Source of the DNA: Diphasiastrum complanatum
Lineage: Eukaryota > Streptophyta > Lycopodiopsida > Lycopodiales > Lycopodiaceae
DNA: 64,000 nucleotides
Direction of reading: 5' to 3'
Assembly: GCA_029204225.1 (NCBI GenBank)
Contig: CM055094.1
Span: forward strand, 13,100,813-13,164,812
Below the pieces are notes generated by a model, which worked only from the letters and a program-made list of their open reading frames with translations, was not told the DNA's origin and searched no databases. Positions 1 to 12,697 of the stretch are shown here, one piece after another. The position numbers were made by a program, and so were the translations under genes. Within the stretch, counting starts at the first letter, position 1. The number at the start of each line of letters is the position of its first letter.

Positions 1-87
1 TTAGAGAGAGAGAGAGAGAGACATTGATTTTTAGGGTAGTAGATGAATAGATAATGTTTAATGATAATTAATGTATGTTAGATTTGT

Positions 88-195
<108 letters not shown>

Positions 196-481
196 CAAGC
201 ATAAAATGAGAGAATTTGAGATAGATTAGAAGAATTTGCTTATTGTAATGGTTTAATTGTGTAATATAGTGTTATTTTTGAATTGCTTGTGCATGTGACA
301 AAAATATTCAAAAAAAAAAAAAAGCAAGCGTTTAAAGAACGAGCAACTGCACGTTTAAAGTATTAATAATCATAGATCATTCTCATCATTTACGTCATTC
401 TCGTCATCACACAAGTCTTAACACATATGAATCTAGGTCTAGGTATAATCGTAAATTTCCAATCGTGTCTCTTTGATGATG

Positions 482-3400
482 TTAGCTACTCTCATATTCA
501 ATCTCCTCTTCTTCTGATTCTATCTCATTCAAACGTGGGGGCCTCAAATTACCCCCAATTTGGTCTGCTACAATTGTAGGAATCTCATCATTTTCATTTG
601 TACCTTCTTCTCCTATCATTTTGACATCATTTGGAGTTTGGATGAGTGGTTCAGGTTCTTCTAAAACGTCGTCAAAATTGGGTGGTGGTTCGTCGTGTGT
701 ATCCAATTCAACAATATCTTTTCCTTTAAACACACGTCGTTTTCTTGCATTAAGTTCGATTACATACCACCATCTTGGGTCTATTCGATCTGGATGGAAT
801 ATAATTTGCCAAAGAATAAAAAAAATTAAGTTAGTCTTATAAGATTGATACATAAATAATTGGATTGAGAATATTAATGACATTGGAATTTTAGAGTCTC
901 CTTGTTCGCAATGTCGTGGCAATACTAAAGTGTCATGAGAGTGCATCGATATACATTTTGTTGAGTCGATTGAAAAAACTTTGAGTTATCATTTTGAATC
1001 GTGGCGTTGCTTCCACGATAGTGACCTTAAACCATTTTATGTCAAAAATAAAGTATTTGTCGTTAGTCTCGTAATCGACTTCATAAAGATGTTGCAATGT
1101 GTCGACATAGTCTAGGTCGTCCGAAATGACATTAGGGTCCCTCGCACTAGAATTACTCTCTTGTTGAAAGTTGGCCATTATACCACGATCATATGTACGT
1201 CGCTTGTTGTCAACTCTCTCAACCTGGTGATGGTGTCCATATGCCCACATGGCAGTGTATGATGTATACTAAAACACAAAAGAAACAAACAAACATGTGT
1301 AATTATAAATACTATTCATATACTGAGTAGTACAAAGACAAAACTTCACAAAAACAATATTACACTAATCTTCCATCCACATCCACGAACAGATTCCCAT
1401 TCTAATATGGTCACTTCTTCTCCGTTTTCAGATGCTTTTAGCATCGTATCAAAAACCCATTCACGAGAGTATTTTGAAGGTAAAGTCTCCAAAGGTTTGT
1501 CGTTCTCCAACGCCCTCCTTCTTCTTCGATTGATATTTCTTCTTCGTTTCAATGTTATGTTTCTTTTCCTTTTTGGCTTCTTCATACCTTGATATCCACT
1601 TTTCCATTTGTCCACATTTATATAATATGAACATGTCAATTTTCTCTTTAATTGAGGTGAAAGTCTCTTTTGCACACCATTTCCTTGTGGTACTTCACCC
1701 TTAACACGTTCATCTTCTTCTTCACACCACATTTTTGGACTTGCAGGATGCAACTGTGAGATTATTTCGATGATATAAAACAAAGATTCATGTACAAGCC
1801 AACTTTATGCAATGCTACCTTCTAGCCTTGCCTTTTGTCTCACAAAGCCCTTCAAAACTTTCATAAAGCGCTCAAGGTAGAACTCTTTCCAACAAACATA
1901 CCATTTCGATCATTTGGATTTTCATGGAATCCAATTCACTATTTTTTATTTCTTTTGAGGAAATCCACCTGCAAGATTGATAATACATTAGGTTGTTTAA
2001 CACATAAAAATATTGAAATAAATACATATTTATACAAGTGCTTAAAAAAATATACTTAATCATCTATGACAAATTGTAAAGCGTATTTCGTACGTCATTG
2101 TTGAAGAGACCTCAAATAGAAAGTGCAAGTATGAATTGCAACATCTTATGCCAATCATGCGATTTCAATCCACTTAATTTGCCATCTTTGGTAAATGATT
2201 TGCATAAAGAATGTGCATAGCTTGTTGGAGTTCTCATTTGTTTTATGACATGTTTAACATATGAGAGTTGCTCTTTTGTAAGAATTCACGGCACGCTAGG
2301 TAGAATCTCATCTCCACCTTCGGTGTATTGAATCCAATAGGGTCTTTTCACATCGGCCGCCTGTAAATTTTTATGAGCTGCGGAGTCACCTTTTATGCCA
2401 ATGATGTGGTTCCATAAGGATTCACCGACGTTTTTGAATATGTGCATAGGATCCAATAGATGGTTTATCAATAAATTCCTCCAATAGGGTAATTTATGAA
2501 AAGTAGACAACCATTTCATACCATCAATGGATTCATTCCATGAAAAATTAACGTCGTGATGTTTAAGCCATTCACCATGCCATTCCGCTACTCCCATGTG
2601 TGGGAGTGGTGGTGGTGCTAGAGGATTATCTCCTCGCCCTCCAAAAAATTGCCTATTCAACCTTCAAAAAGGATGATCAGGTGGAAAATATTTGCGATGA
2701 TTTTTGTACACCACTTTTTTCAACATATTCGTGCTATGTCGACCCTCCAAAAGTGGTCCACCAATATAACATGCGTTGTAACCCGATGTGGTTAAACCTG
2801 CATAGTTCATAAACCAAATTGAACATAAGCTTAGTTAAATATACTCAAACATTAAACCCTAAAACAGATTAGATTCATTATATAGATACCTGAACATTCA
2901 CTTAAACCGGGGTAGTCATGCATCATCCACATTAGAATTCCAAGAACAATGAAGTTCCTTTGTTGTACAGGTCTCGAAATGTTGTAAGCGTGAATACCAT
3001 TCCAAAGAATGCACAATTCATCGACCAAAGGTACAAGATACACATCCATGTTTTAGTCTTGTACTTTCTTGGAATCAATAAAGCCAATAACAAGTGTCCC
3101 ATTTTAATACTCAACCATGGAGGTATGTTATAATTAATGAGCACAACTGGCCATGTGGACTAAGTTGGCGCTTGAACGCTAAAAGGATTTACGCCATCCA
3201 TAGCAAGGCCAAATCTCAAATTACGAGGTTCATTTTTAAACTCGGGCCATTGGTCTTCAATATTTTTCCATGCAGGTGAATCACTTGGTACTCACATCAC
3301 ATCATCCGTAGATCGATTTTTGACATGCCAATCCATTATTTGTGCCAAAGATTTACATCGAAAAAAATGTTGCAATCGTGGAATAATTGTAAAATGTCGT

Positions 3401-3612
3401 AACACTTTTCGTGGCACTTTATCCCCTTGTACGTCATCTCGAAAATGTGAAGCGTTACATAGTGGACATTGAAGCTGCTGAATGCTCACCTCTATATAGA
3501 ACATGGTCTTTAGGACATGCATGTATTGTGTCGTAATCTATTCCAAGCACGGTCATCATCTTTCGTGCTTCTTTTTGTGTTTTAGGTATCACATTTTCTT
3601 TTGGAAGTATTT
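482..3612 (-). pseudogene. CACTA (En/Spm) TNP2-type transposase, degenerate
   Basis: Minus-strand coding remnant of a plant CACTA transposase, which cuts and reinserts its element in the nucleus. Reading from 3612 down, the frame-broken translation shows in order: an N-terminal zinc-type region with HACPKDHVLY and CPLCNASH followed by KVPRKVLRHF (about 3560-3300); VLINYNIPPWLSIKMGHLLL and DVYLVPLVDEL (about 3140-2990), a hallmark of the Transposase_21 family; KLPYWRNLLINHLLDPMHIF (about 2500-2440); KSHDWHKMLQ (about 2150) opening a DUF4218-like part, with RFMKVLKGFVRQKARLEGSI near 1850-1800 and QLHPASPKMW near 1740; then a DUF4216-like tail with DIKWFKV and DPRWWYVIEL (about 1050-750). Stops and frameshifts break it into several frames. 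The order matches a full-length TNP2, so this is an old, inactive copy. The exact start and introns are not resolved. Confidence 0.85.
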
Positions 3613-5088
3613 GATGCAACAACTTAAAAAAAGAGCAATGTGAGTTGTTAGAAAAGAAAAAAAAATTAACTTAATGTAATAGTTGTGTTATGCGTTAAGT
3701 ACCCGAATAAAGATGTCATGCTACGATCACTCTATTTGTATGTTGCTTGAAGGTTTAGAATAAGAATTGATGTAGCTAGTCTCGAAATGGATGCTCCAGG
3801 TTATAAAGGAGTGTCAGCCTCCTTGCACATTAGAATCTCGTCTTCATCCATCTCAAATAGTTTGTGATCTCCGTTTTCATTAGAAGATGCATGCATATCA
3901 TCATTCTCATTTGTTTCAAAGTAAGATTCAAACATGTTGTGCATTGCTTCATCGTGTTGCACCTCATCATCATAATCATTAGAATCAAGTTAATTACTCT
4001 TTTTTCCAATTGTGTTTGCCTCTTCAATTTGTTTCATTCTTTGTTTTCTCATGTCTATCAACACTTGACGTTGAGTAACTAAAACGACTGATGCCTCGAA
4101 GCAAGAAGATGATATTCTAACCTCCTCGTAGTTCATAAATTCTATTTATATTCTTGCCTTTGCATCCACATTGCGCTTAACAGATGAGCTTGGTGAATTG
4201 CCGCTGCACTTGATCGCATTCTAAGCAGTTCAATTCTTCCACAAGATTCGGTATTATTGTGCAGCAACAGAAGAGTATTTTGAGTAGCAGTGATATGGGG
4301 ATGTCAGCAGCCTTGCCTGTAGGAATAAGTTTTAAGCTGCCTGCTACCAAAAGAAATGCATCGACAAACTCATTCTTGCGGATGGATCAACTCCGTGGAA
4401 TGGCATTCCATGTACTGGCTACACACATGAAACAAATTCCATAAGTGACATATATAGATTGACAAAGACTATAATAAAAAACAATCATATAAAGTTAACA
4501 AACTTCAACGTCTTCCAAATTCGATGGTTGACCTTCTTCTTTTCGTCCAAACTTCCACAAATGATTTTCAACAATGCGTCTTTCACGCATCTTTTGCCCA
4601 TCACACTTGAGGCATGTGCACCATATTTTATTTTGAAAATAATTTTTCTACGAGAAACAAAAGTCAAGTACATGTCACTTTAGCACAATAGTTTAACTTA
4701 TAATAACAAAGTCTTTATGAACAAGAAAATATGCATGTTTATTACTTACCATGTTAACTTGAGTAGTGTCTTCATCGCTAGACTAATTTGAATGTAATTC
4801 ATCTCGTTGTGATAAACTGCATATATGCACAAGTACAAAACACAAATAACATAAAATTATTGTGTGATATTTTTTAGATAGTACTATTTTTATACGTTGT
4901 TGCTTATATGATTCTTTTGCATCGTGTTGCAGGCTCTAAACGCATATCTATCTCTTCTTTTGTTATCACAGGTATGAAAGTCCCACTCCAATATGCATTA
5001 AAGTTCTGTAGTCAATTTTTTTTTTCTACTTCATTTCAATATATTAGGGTTTATTGTAATGTATTGTATGTTTATGAATGTAGTAATC
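3613..5088 (-). mobile_element. CACTA upstream region, poorly resolved
   Basis: Sequence upstream of the transposase on the minus strand. Short open stretches (3830-4027, 4250-4440 and 4485-4673, minus) may be N-terminal exons: one is acidic (about 3830-3900) and one includes KEY-like basic segments, but none matches a family I can name. No CACTA terminal motif was found here. The stretch is assigned to the element only because of its position. Confidence 0.3.
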
Positions 5089-5202
5089 ATGTTGGGGTCA
5101 GGCAGTGGTGAAAGCTCGGAAGATTATGTTAAAAATTTATATGAATCATTAACTCTTGACCAAAAAGCAGAACTGCAAAGCATGCTTAACCGAGATGAGG
5201 AT
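5089..5202 (+). pseudogene. Unassigned open stretch cut by gypsy C LTR
   Basis: A plus-strand open frame beginning with ATG at 5089 and reading a serine/glutamate-rich start (MLGSGSGESSEDY) followed by LTLDQKAELQSMLNRDED. It ends exactly where the LTR of gypsy C begins (5203). It could be the start of the CACTA second ORF, whose other exons lie at 12697-12046 on the opposite strand: placing 5202 next to 12690 (minus) would stay in frame (DED then VIATLRDEF). That join is inference; the open stretch itself is seen directly. Confidence 0.3.
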
Positions 5203-5400
5203 TGTTATGTCAATGGCCAGTAAGTAGGATTCAGTATACTCCTAGTCTTGGATACACGGTACTCCAGTAAATCAAGCTGTTAGTTATGCCACGTCATACT
5301 GGATGTGATCCAAAAGTAACTAATATCCTTGTGAGGCCCAGAACACACTAAATGGAGTTTAGACAAGGTATGAGATAGTGTATGCATATGTAGAGTTACA
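5203..5400 (+). mobile_element. Gypsy C 5' LTR (198 bp)
   Basis: Starts TGTTATGTC and ends GTTACA, followed three bases later by a primer-binding site. Its first ~80 bp recur almost unchanged, in inverted orientation, at 12779-12698. A diverged relative is the LTR of gypsy B (17581-17016, minus). The 5-bp flank before it is AGGAT; a matching duplication on the far side was not found. Confidence 0.7.
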
Positions 5401-5403
5401 TAT

Positions 5404-5415
5404 TGGTATCAAAGC
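5404..5415 (+). other. Primer-binding site of gypsy C
   Basis: TGGTATCAAAGC differs by one base from TGGTATCAGAGC, the initiator-tRNA-Met complementary site usual in plant LTR retrotransposons. Its place right after the LTR fixes the plus orientation of the element. Confidence 0.75.
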
Positions 5416-8275
5416 AAGGCTTACGAAGATTGGAGAACATGGAGGAGAATTACCTTTCGTCGAAAAATTGGATTGGATCCATGAGAATTCTCTTCCAAGG
5501 TGGATAGCAAGGTTGCGAGTGGGTGTACTATCCCGGTTTCAATTTGCATGTTGCTAAGATCCATTACTCTTGGAATTCTTTGTGGTTTTATGGAGAATTG
5601 TCCTTGAAGGCCAATTTGTGATGCTTTATGGAGCTTTTTCTTGTGTAGATCAAATTTTTGGTAGATTTGAATTTTCCAGCAAGTGTACTTGCATTTTAGG
5701 GTTCATTAATGATGAAATTAATGATGCATGCCGGTTCTCTCCAATGATTTATGATTCTATACTATGTTTTGGTCAAAATTGTTTGGTTTTTCATGCTTTG
5801 GGCACAAAATAGATAGTAAGAACCAAAATTCAGCAGGATCGGTTGAAATTCTATAAATTGGTTTGCATGTATTAGAGAAAGAGTTGTACATCATGAATTT
5901 CCACTTTATTGTGATGAAAAAACCGAAAAATAGTCAAAAATCATTAATTTTGCTTGTTTTTTTTTTTTCATAAAGTTGGATAGTAGCTGGCTGTAAAATA
6001 CCATGTAGAGCCTGTAAGTAGATGAACCAAACTCTTTTGAAGCTTTTCCTGAAGTTAGAACCAAGAATTCCAGCAATTGAACTTGTAGAAAGTCAAAAAA
6101 AATCAAAAAATGACCATTTTTGGTGATTTTTGGGGGATGGATCTCTCCAAATTCATAAGGAGATCATTTTGGATTTAATTACAGCATGATTAGAACTCCT
6201 TTTTACCTTCCCAACAAGCTATCAGACCTGTAAAATGATGGTCGGTGGCTTATGCACCATCTCCATCAAGTTTGAAGCTATTTTGACTTCTACAAATCAA
6301 GAAATCTTTTTTCTCAGCCTACACTACATCTTACGATTAGTATGAATGCTTCATGAAAGTCTAATTGATTGTTTAAGACTGTTGGTAGCATCAATTTTGG
6401 GCTAGGATGGGTGTTTGCACATTTTTGCATGATTTTGTCTTGTGGAAATGCGCCCTACTATAGTTTTTATGACACCCTGATCTCGCATGTGTGGAGCCTA
6501 GGTGGCAGTTGATGTAACAAGCATCTTGTTCACTTGGTCTCCCTCTGTACTGAGCCTTACAGCACCCAATTTGGTGTCCTGTAGCCAAAGTTATGATCAT
6601 CTGAAGTTTTGCAGTTTTGTGAGTAAAATTGGCAAAATTTGAAATTGTTCTGATTGCATGGCAGTTATTTCTCTAATTTGTAGTATTGTGCTTGCATGGA
6701 TTAGTTGCATGCTGATTCTCAGAGTGATTCTGACATGCATGAGGGATTTACAATCGATTTGAGTGGTCATACGCATGTGCTCTAACAGTTGGGTCACAAA
6801 TAAGTGTTAATGGCTGACAAATTTCGTAAAACTGAAGTTTATGTAAAAACTTCCGTAACGACATTTGTAACTAATGTAGTGTGCTTTGCATGTCAGTTTG
6901 ACATTGGGTAGTAACATTAGGAATCACATAGTGTTTCGATTTTTCCGATTTCGATTGTCTTTTGTACTAACAGTATTTTCGTTAGAATTTTCAAATTACG
7001 TAAAATAAAGCAAAATTTGAATTTCCAAAAAAATCAAAATTTCAGTCATTTTTTCGTTATCTATGGAATCGGTTTAGAAACTGAGTTTATCAGTCAGAAT
7101 TGGTCACACTGTTTTCAATAAGTCTAAATAATTTTTCGGTGATAGATAAGTTAAAATTGACTGAAGGAACCACAATGAATTGCCGACAATTTTTATTGTA
7201 TTGTCATTTTTTTAACTTTTGGAGTTGGGAACTCCCAGATTGAAAGTTAAAATTTGAAATTTTTTCTTTTCTGTTGAATTTCAATTTGGTTAAAATTTGA
7301 GATCAATTACTTGTTTGATAGTTTTCTAATCGATGTTGATCGCTAGAAATCAGTCAAGTGAATGTTTGTGCAAGATACTCGTTAAATTTGAATTAAAATC
7401 ATCAAAGAATATGAAATGACCAGATTGAATGAGTGGCAATAGTATTCTTTACCTAGACAATAAATCTGACAGTATACGATTCAAGAATTATTGAAATCCT
7501 ATTGGGGGGATTTTCATTCACGTAATTTCATATTCTGTGTTTGGATAGGTTTTGTCAATATTAACGGAGTAATGCCAAACCAGTCAATAAAAAGAAAAAA
7601 CGGTCCAATTTTATTAGAAAATTTATCATAATAGGAATTACATATCTGATTTCAATTCCAGTAAAATCTTATGGTGAACTTGTGTTGAATAGACTTGGAA
7701 TTCAAATAAATTCTAAGGTCAAATTGTTTCAATTTTCTTAGACCTAGAATATCTCTGTTGCATAAACGGATTTTGATGGGATAGTAGTTTTTATCACTCA
7801 GATTGAAAATATTTGAAGGAGAAGTCATGTTTGTAATTATGTGAATCCTTTAGTGGAAGCACTTATTACTGACTTTTCTTGGATTTAGATATTTTCATAT
7901 ATCATCTTTTCAGTTAACTTTTATTGAAATTTATAATTTCTTTAAAAGGAGGGGTGAAGTGGTGGGATAAAATTTGGGAATCTATAGGTTGGATAGTTTC
8001 TTGAAAGAAAACCAACTGTGGTATAGAAAGTAATTTTGGATAGATTCAGAGTAAGATGCCTAATTAGAACTTTTTGAAAATGAGGATTTCTCTAGGGATT
8101 GTGTGGACAATCTGGAGCTAGAACAAGTTTGGAATTTAATCATTATCTATAAGTAGTACAGTAAAAAGTCAAAGGTTTCATTTTGATTGGAATAGAAGTA
8201 AGTTTGATCAAAATTTAAGTCTACGAATTCTGTATTGGATCAATCTAATCTTAGTTTGAGTAGTAAGATCAGAGA
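5416..8275 (+). mobile_element. Gypsy C leader and non-coding interior
   Basis: AT-rich stretch of about 2.9 kb after the primer-binding site with no convincing coding region. At 6460-6610 it resembles, in inverted orientation, 15980-15841 in gypsy B, and both lie about 1.05 kb downstream of their primer-binding sites, so the leaders are homologous. No gag start equivalent to that of gypsy B (15257) is present. The right limit is arbitrary. Several short open frames (5570-5812, 6391-6797) look fortuitous. Confidence 0.5.
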
Positions 8276-8545
8276 GATACTGAAAAAATTACAAATTATG
8301 ACTTACGTATTGAAAATGTAGTGTAAATATGTATATTGTTCAAGAAATAGTGGAAAACTACGAAGTATTCAAGAAACAATGTAGAACTACAGATTGTTCA
8401 AGAACCTATCTAAATATGCACACTATTTGTGGCATATATGAAGAAGCTTTCTACAAGCTCTATACAAGGTGGAAAAGTAAAATTTTGGAGTGGAAATTAA
8501 TGTATTTCCAACAATCTCTCTTAATTGTTATTTCAATTGTCAACA
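8276..8545. repeat. Direct repeat copy 1
   Basis: About 270 bp repeated in the same orientation at 8867-9090. Shared landmarks include a start near TACTGAAAAAATTAC, the string TTTGTGGCATATATGAAG and a run AAGTAAAATTTTGGAGTGG. Copy 2 lacks about 50 bp present here. The intervening 320 bp also contains a 33-34-bp duplication at about 8614-8683 (GATTTGGACGTCATGGGAG). No coding function seen. Confidence 0.8.
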
Positions 8546-8866
8546 TGAAGGATGCTTGAATCTTTGACTCAACATTTTGACATGGAGTTGACAGTCGAGA
8601 AATAAACTTTAAGATCTAAATGATCTTGATTTGGACGTCATGGGAGCCCTGAATGATCTCGATTTGGACGTCATGGGAGGCCCTGAATGTTGACTCAAGA
8701 TTGGGCATGAACAATGTCAAGGTGATTAAAAGTCACTGATCAAGAGAATAAATGCTCGATCTTGAATAGACTCCATGCAAGATTAGGCAAACTATCATTA
8801 GATATTGATTTGCAATGGCCTATGTGCTCAATATCACATTGATTGTCTAGACACAAGATTGTTCAA

Positions 8867-9090
8867 GGTACTGAAAAAATTACGAATTATGACTTATTTA
8901 TTGAAAATGTATTGTAAATATGCAAGAGACAATGTAGAACTACAAATTGTTCAAGCACCTATTTAAATATGCAGACTATTTGTGGCATATATGAAGAAGC
9001 TTTCTACAAGCTCTATACAAGGTGAAAAAGTAAAATTTTGGAGTGGAAATTAATATATTTCCAACAATCTCTCTTGATTGTTATTTCAAA
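8867..9090. repeat. Direct repeat copy 2
   Basis: Second copy of the 8276-8545 repeat, about 90 percent alike by eye with a 50-bp gap. Direct orientation and spacing could reflect short LTRs of a tiny element or a local tandem duplication; no primer-binding site is seen between them. Confidence 0.8.
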
Positions 9091-11050
9091 ATTTTGTAAA
9101 AGCCTATCAAAATAAAGGATTGTCTCTTGATAAAGCTTTTTCCGAGAGTTTGAGGTTTACAGCCGTTAGAATGCAAAAAAGTAAAGCACCGATGCATTTG
9201 GGCTAGGACAATATCTTAGCATCAAGATGTAGGTATGAAAGGGTTGAGGGTAGGAGGTGGTGCTATGGGATGTCGTAGATTGGTGGAGACATAAGCATGC
9301 TTGATGGTGGTCTATAGCACAATGGTGAGATGAGTGTTATTGTAAATTGACTGCCTTCTAATGAAATAGTTTTGACAAGACAAGATGTGCGAAGGAAAAT
9401 AGGAGAGCTAATCTATGGGAAATGGCTTTGGAAATGGTCTTATAGAAGATGTTTACATGATCAGTCGGCAGTCATTGGTGGATAAAAAAGAGTCTTAGGA
9501 ACTGGTTTTGTGAGGCTTTGTAGATAAAGTGGGGGAGGATATCTTGCCCAAGGAATTAGCTTGGTCAACAAGGTCGAGGATGTTGGTTTTTAATCTAGAT
9601 CATTGGACTAGAAATTCAAAGTTGGAGGAATTGTCTTTACAAAAGAAGCTTGTCCTTGTATTTCGAAAGAAGAAAGTCCAAGAGGCCAATCAAAATGGGG
9701 GGGGGGGGGGAGGGTTAGAGATATAGGAGAAGGTGGTAAGAAGTTCAAAGGAGGGGGTGCATTGGAAACCATAAAATTGTTCGAAAGAGGAGGTAATGAC
9801 TTCTAACATACTAGTTGGAAGGATCGAGCCATTATGACGTAGAATGAATAAGTTTCTTTGGGATTGGAAGATCTTAGCTTCCTAAAGAAAAGAGAGGATG
9901 ACCTGTTTGCATCTTTAAGCTACTTAAGATGATTTTTTTTTTTCTTGAATGCAACAACTTTTGATTGTAATGGAGTTAATCTTTACTCCTACTCACCTAA
10001 ATTCATCTTGTGAATTACTCCTATACTATGTAGATATTCTCTCTCTACAACGACATGCAGCCTTACTCGCACAAGTCGAACAGTTTGTATATACATCGAC
10101 TTTTGAAGTAGAGCAGGATCGACATCAACATACCTGACTCCAGTGACATCGACTCAAGGGTAAACAGTCGACTCGACTCATTCGACACCCTCGACGTTTG
10201 TCAACTGTCACCACTCAATAGGAAGCTCTGCCTTTGTTTTATTCAATACAGACTACGTCACCATTCACCATGCAGTAACTGCACCACTTCATGACTTTGA
10301 CCTACATAGTTCACACTAAACGGTATAGTTGTAATCTTCACGACCGTCGCAACTGATGTATGTATATACACAATAAATCAGTTGATCACAATATACAATA
10401 CAAGAATGAGCGAAGAGTTGAAGATCAATCAGAGATCAACGGAAGCATGAATCAGAGTTTCTCCGTGAACTCCATTGTATCAAACTATTTGATTCCATAG
10501 AATCAGAGATCATTAGAGAGAGTGAAAGTAGTTCTAGAAGTAGAGATATTACTCAATCTGTAACCAGCATAGTAGAATTACAGCACATAGTGCATTAGTA
10601 CTGTGAATCATTCTCGGGCACAACATCGTAGTCTGATCGTTGTTACTACAATAAGCTAATATACAGATTCTCTATCTCTTTATGTGTGTTTACATTGTTG
10701 AATGCTTTCTGATAACTTCTGTATCAAAGTCAACAAGTAAACTATCAGATCCCACGACTCTATATCAAAGCCAACAAGTAAACTATCAGATCTCAACATA
10801 TTGGTCATAAGTTCTCTAAAGAATGGTAGTGGATATTTCTAAGTCTATGAGCCAAGAGGGGTTGCCCAAGAGGGATCTTTGGCCAAAGATGTGTTGTAGA
10901 GTAAAATGGGCAAAAAAAGCCTCAATTTCTCTTTAGATTTTGGAATGATTGAGTTTGTCCCAAAGTGATAACCTGAAAGACAAAACGTTGGAAATTCCTC
11001 TTAGGCAATCAACACAACAACACCCACCATAATTTGCGATGTGTTTTGTG
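9091..11050. other. Intergenic stretch, no supported gene
   Basis: No recognisable gene. There is a run of 14 G at 9697-9710 inside a short open frame (9529-9726, plus) that I do not trust. From about 10050 to 10690 the sequence has LTR-like traits (TATATACACAATAAA near 10355-10370; dyads such as GTCGACTCGACTC), perhaps a copia LTR and leader, but no paired LTR or primer-binding site was found. Two near-identical 30-bp units (CAACAAGTAAACTATCAGAT) occur at about 10732 and 10780. Confidence 0.4.
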
Positions 11051-11084
11051 ACTTGAATCATGAGTTTAATTTTTTTTAATTCGT

Positions 11085-11495
11085 CATGGACGTCAGAAAA
11101 ACATGTCGCTATAAGGTCATCGGAATCCGACGTGCTTAAAACATGTCACAATTTGACACACAGAAGTTGTCGGAATCTGGAGTGACACTTCCCAGTCGAT
11201 GGAGATGAATTCGACTTAGACGTCGGATTGCGACGTCCCACATGTACGTCATAATCGAACGTTTAAAGACGTGGCTTGCAATCCGACATGGATGTCGGAA
11301 TGTGACCGTAAAAGGAGTCGTCGGCTTTTGACGTCTGTAAATCCAGAAAGATCCATATGCCCACCATCCGACGTCTACTTGAATGTTAGAATCCGACATT
11401 GCAAATACACGTCGAAATCCGACATCTGTTAACAGAATGATCAAAAATAAGGTCCGACATGACGCGTTTGGATGTCGGATTCCGACGTCCCAGAT
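11085..11495. repeat. CACTA-like subterminal repeat zone
   Basis: Many short direct and inverted copies of a CCGACGTC / GACATCGGA unit within about 400 bp. Two near-identical dyads, 11219-11239 and 11471-11491, read GA(C/T)GTCGGATT then (G/C)CGACGTCCC. CACTA transposons carry such subterminal arrays, which their DNA-binding protein recognises, and this zone follows the ORF2-like exons at 12697-12046 on the same strand. The terminal CACTA motif itself was not identified. A long minus open frame here (11136-11540) is a by-product of the repeats. Confidence 0.55.
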
Positions 11496-12045
11496 TAGGT
11501 ATAAATAAATAAAAAAATACGTAAAAAATAGCGCGCACATTTTTATCGGGCTGTTCTTGGAGTTGAATTCTTGGAGAAGCGATGTTCATGAATTGTTTTT
11601 GAAACAATATATTTAAGTTGCATTCAACATTTGGATCAAACAACAAGCTAAGCATGAGGTAGTTTTTATTCTTAAATTACTTTTTATTCTATATTTTATT
11701 GCATTACTTCATGTGCATTGTGAATGACAATACTTCATTGCATTGCTTTATGCATATCATAAATTTCATTTAGATTTCTATATATGATATTGATTCTTGT
11801 TTTGAAATCCAACATTGCATATGGTTTTGAATTCTTAGTTGGTTATTATGTCAATCCACATCTCGAAATTCGACATTGCAATTTTTGAAAAAAGAACATT
11901 GCACATATAAAAGCAATGGCAATATAGCACGATCATTTGCAATAATACTATTTTCATTATATTAGCCAATGTATTACAAAATTGGTGCTTTAATGTCACA
12001 TGAGTCTTTCTAGATCTATTATCAACTAAAACTTATAAACCTAAT
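11496..12045. other. AT-rich spacer, nothing recognised
   Basis: About 550 bp between the subterminal-type repeats and the stop codon of the CACTA ORF2 remnant. It may be the 3' untranslated part of that transcript. Scattered copies of TCGAAATCCGACATTG-like units near 11805-11880 continue the repeat zone weakly. Confidence 0.4.
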
Positions 12046-12690
12046 CTACTCGTCGTCGTCGTGACGTCCAGTCTGCATGAACACAAGCAAACAAACTACA
12101 TTAATATTTATTGCTTGACCGTAATTAAATAAAATTGACGTTGGAATACAACCCACATTAGTATGAGCACAAAAACTAGTACTTACATTTGGAGGATGAC
12201 CCTCGCTCTTTAGTTTGTCGACTAATGCGTTGTATGATTCCCTAAAGGCAAATTTGTACTCCTCCATAGTTGGCAGACGTCCATAGTCCACCAACTATCC
12301 ATGCATTCAATTCAAGTTGAAATTTATTTAGGGCTATGTTGGAGCAGCTAGTCATAATGCATATTAAAAAATAAGAGCATATGAAATCAGAGATAAACTA
12401 TAAGAGTAGTGTAGGTTCACTTACCATGCTTGCTTGCAATACCGCCTTTTCACTCGAGCCCAGCCTAGGATTGCCTATCCCATGCATCCTAGCGACCGTG
12501 GCATCTTTTTGAATCTTGTATTCGTTCATCCACTTTTACACAGTTCCAATCACTTCTTGAATACCAGGATTGCCCGTCCCTATAAGCTCATCAAGTCATA
12601 TCACGACAATGCCTAATCCAGAAGCTCATATGCTTATGAATTTCCTTCTCCTTGAATTCCTCTTCTTGTTGGAATTCATCACGAAGGGTA
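12046..12690 (-). pseudogene. CACTA ORF2-like (Transposase_24-type) 3' exons
   Basis: Three minus-strand exons with intact splice signals. Exon a (about 12690-12425) contains WMNEYKIQKDATVARMHGIG and ends QASM before a GTAAGT donor. Exon b (12297-12188) reads DYGRLPTMEEYKFAFRESYN to GHPPN and is followed by another GTAAGT donor. Exon c (about 12073-12046), after a TGCAG acceptor, reads TGRHDDDE then stop. The composition and spliced structure fit the second ORF of plant CACTA elements, which encodes the subterminal-repeat-binding partner of the transposase. A stop and a probable frameshift lie in exon a (near 12600-12550). It abuts a truncated gypsy LTR at about 12698. Family assignment is tentative; the exon structure is clear. 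Confidence 0.55.
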
Positions 12691-12697
12691 GCAATAA

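Noticed and set aside
5570-6797. Short open frames on both strands in the gypsy C leader
   Set aside because: Low-complexity AT-driven frames without motifs; the homologous leader of gypsy B has unrelated frames at the same offset.
11136-11655. Overlapping minus-strand frames of 134 and 89 codons
   Set aside because: They run through the CCGACGTC repeat zone in two frames and show no family motif; the repeat structure explains the absence of stops.
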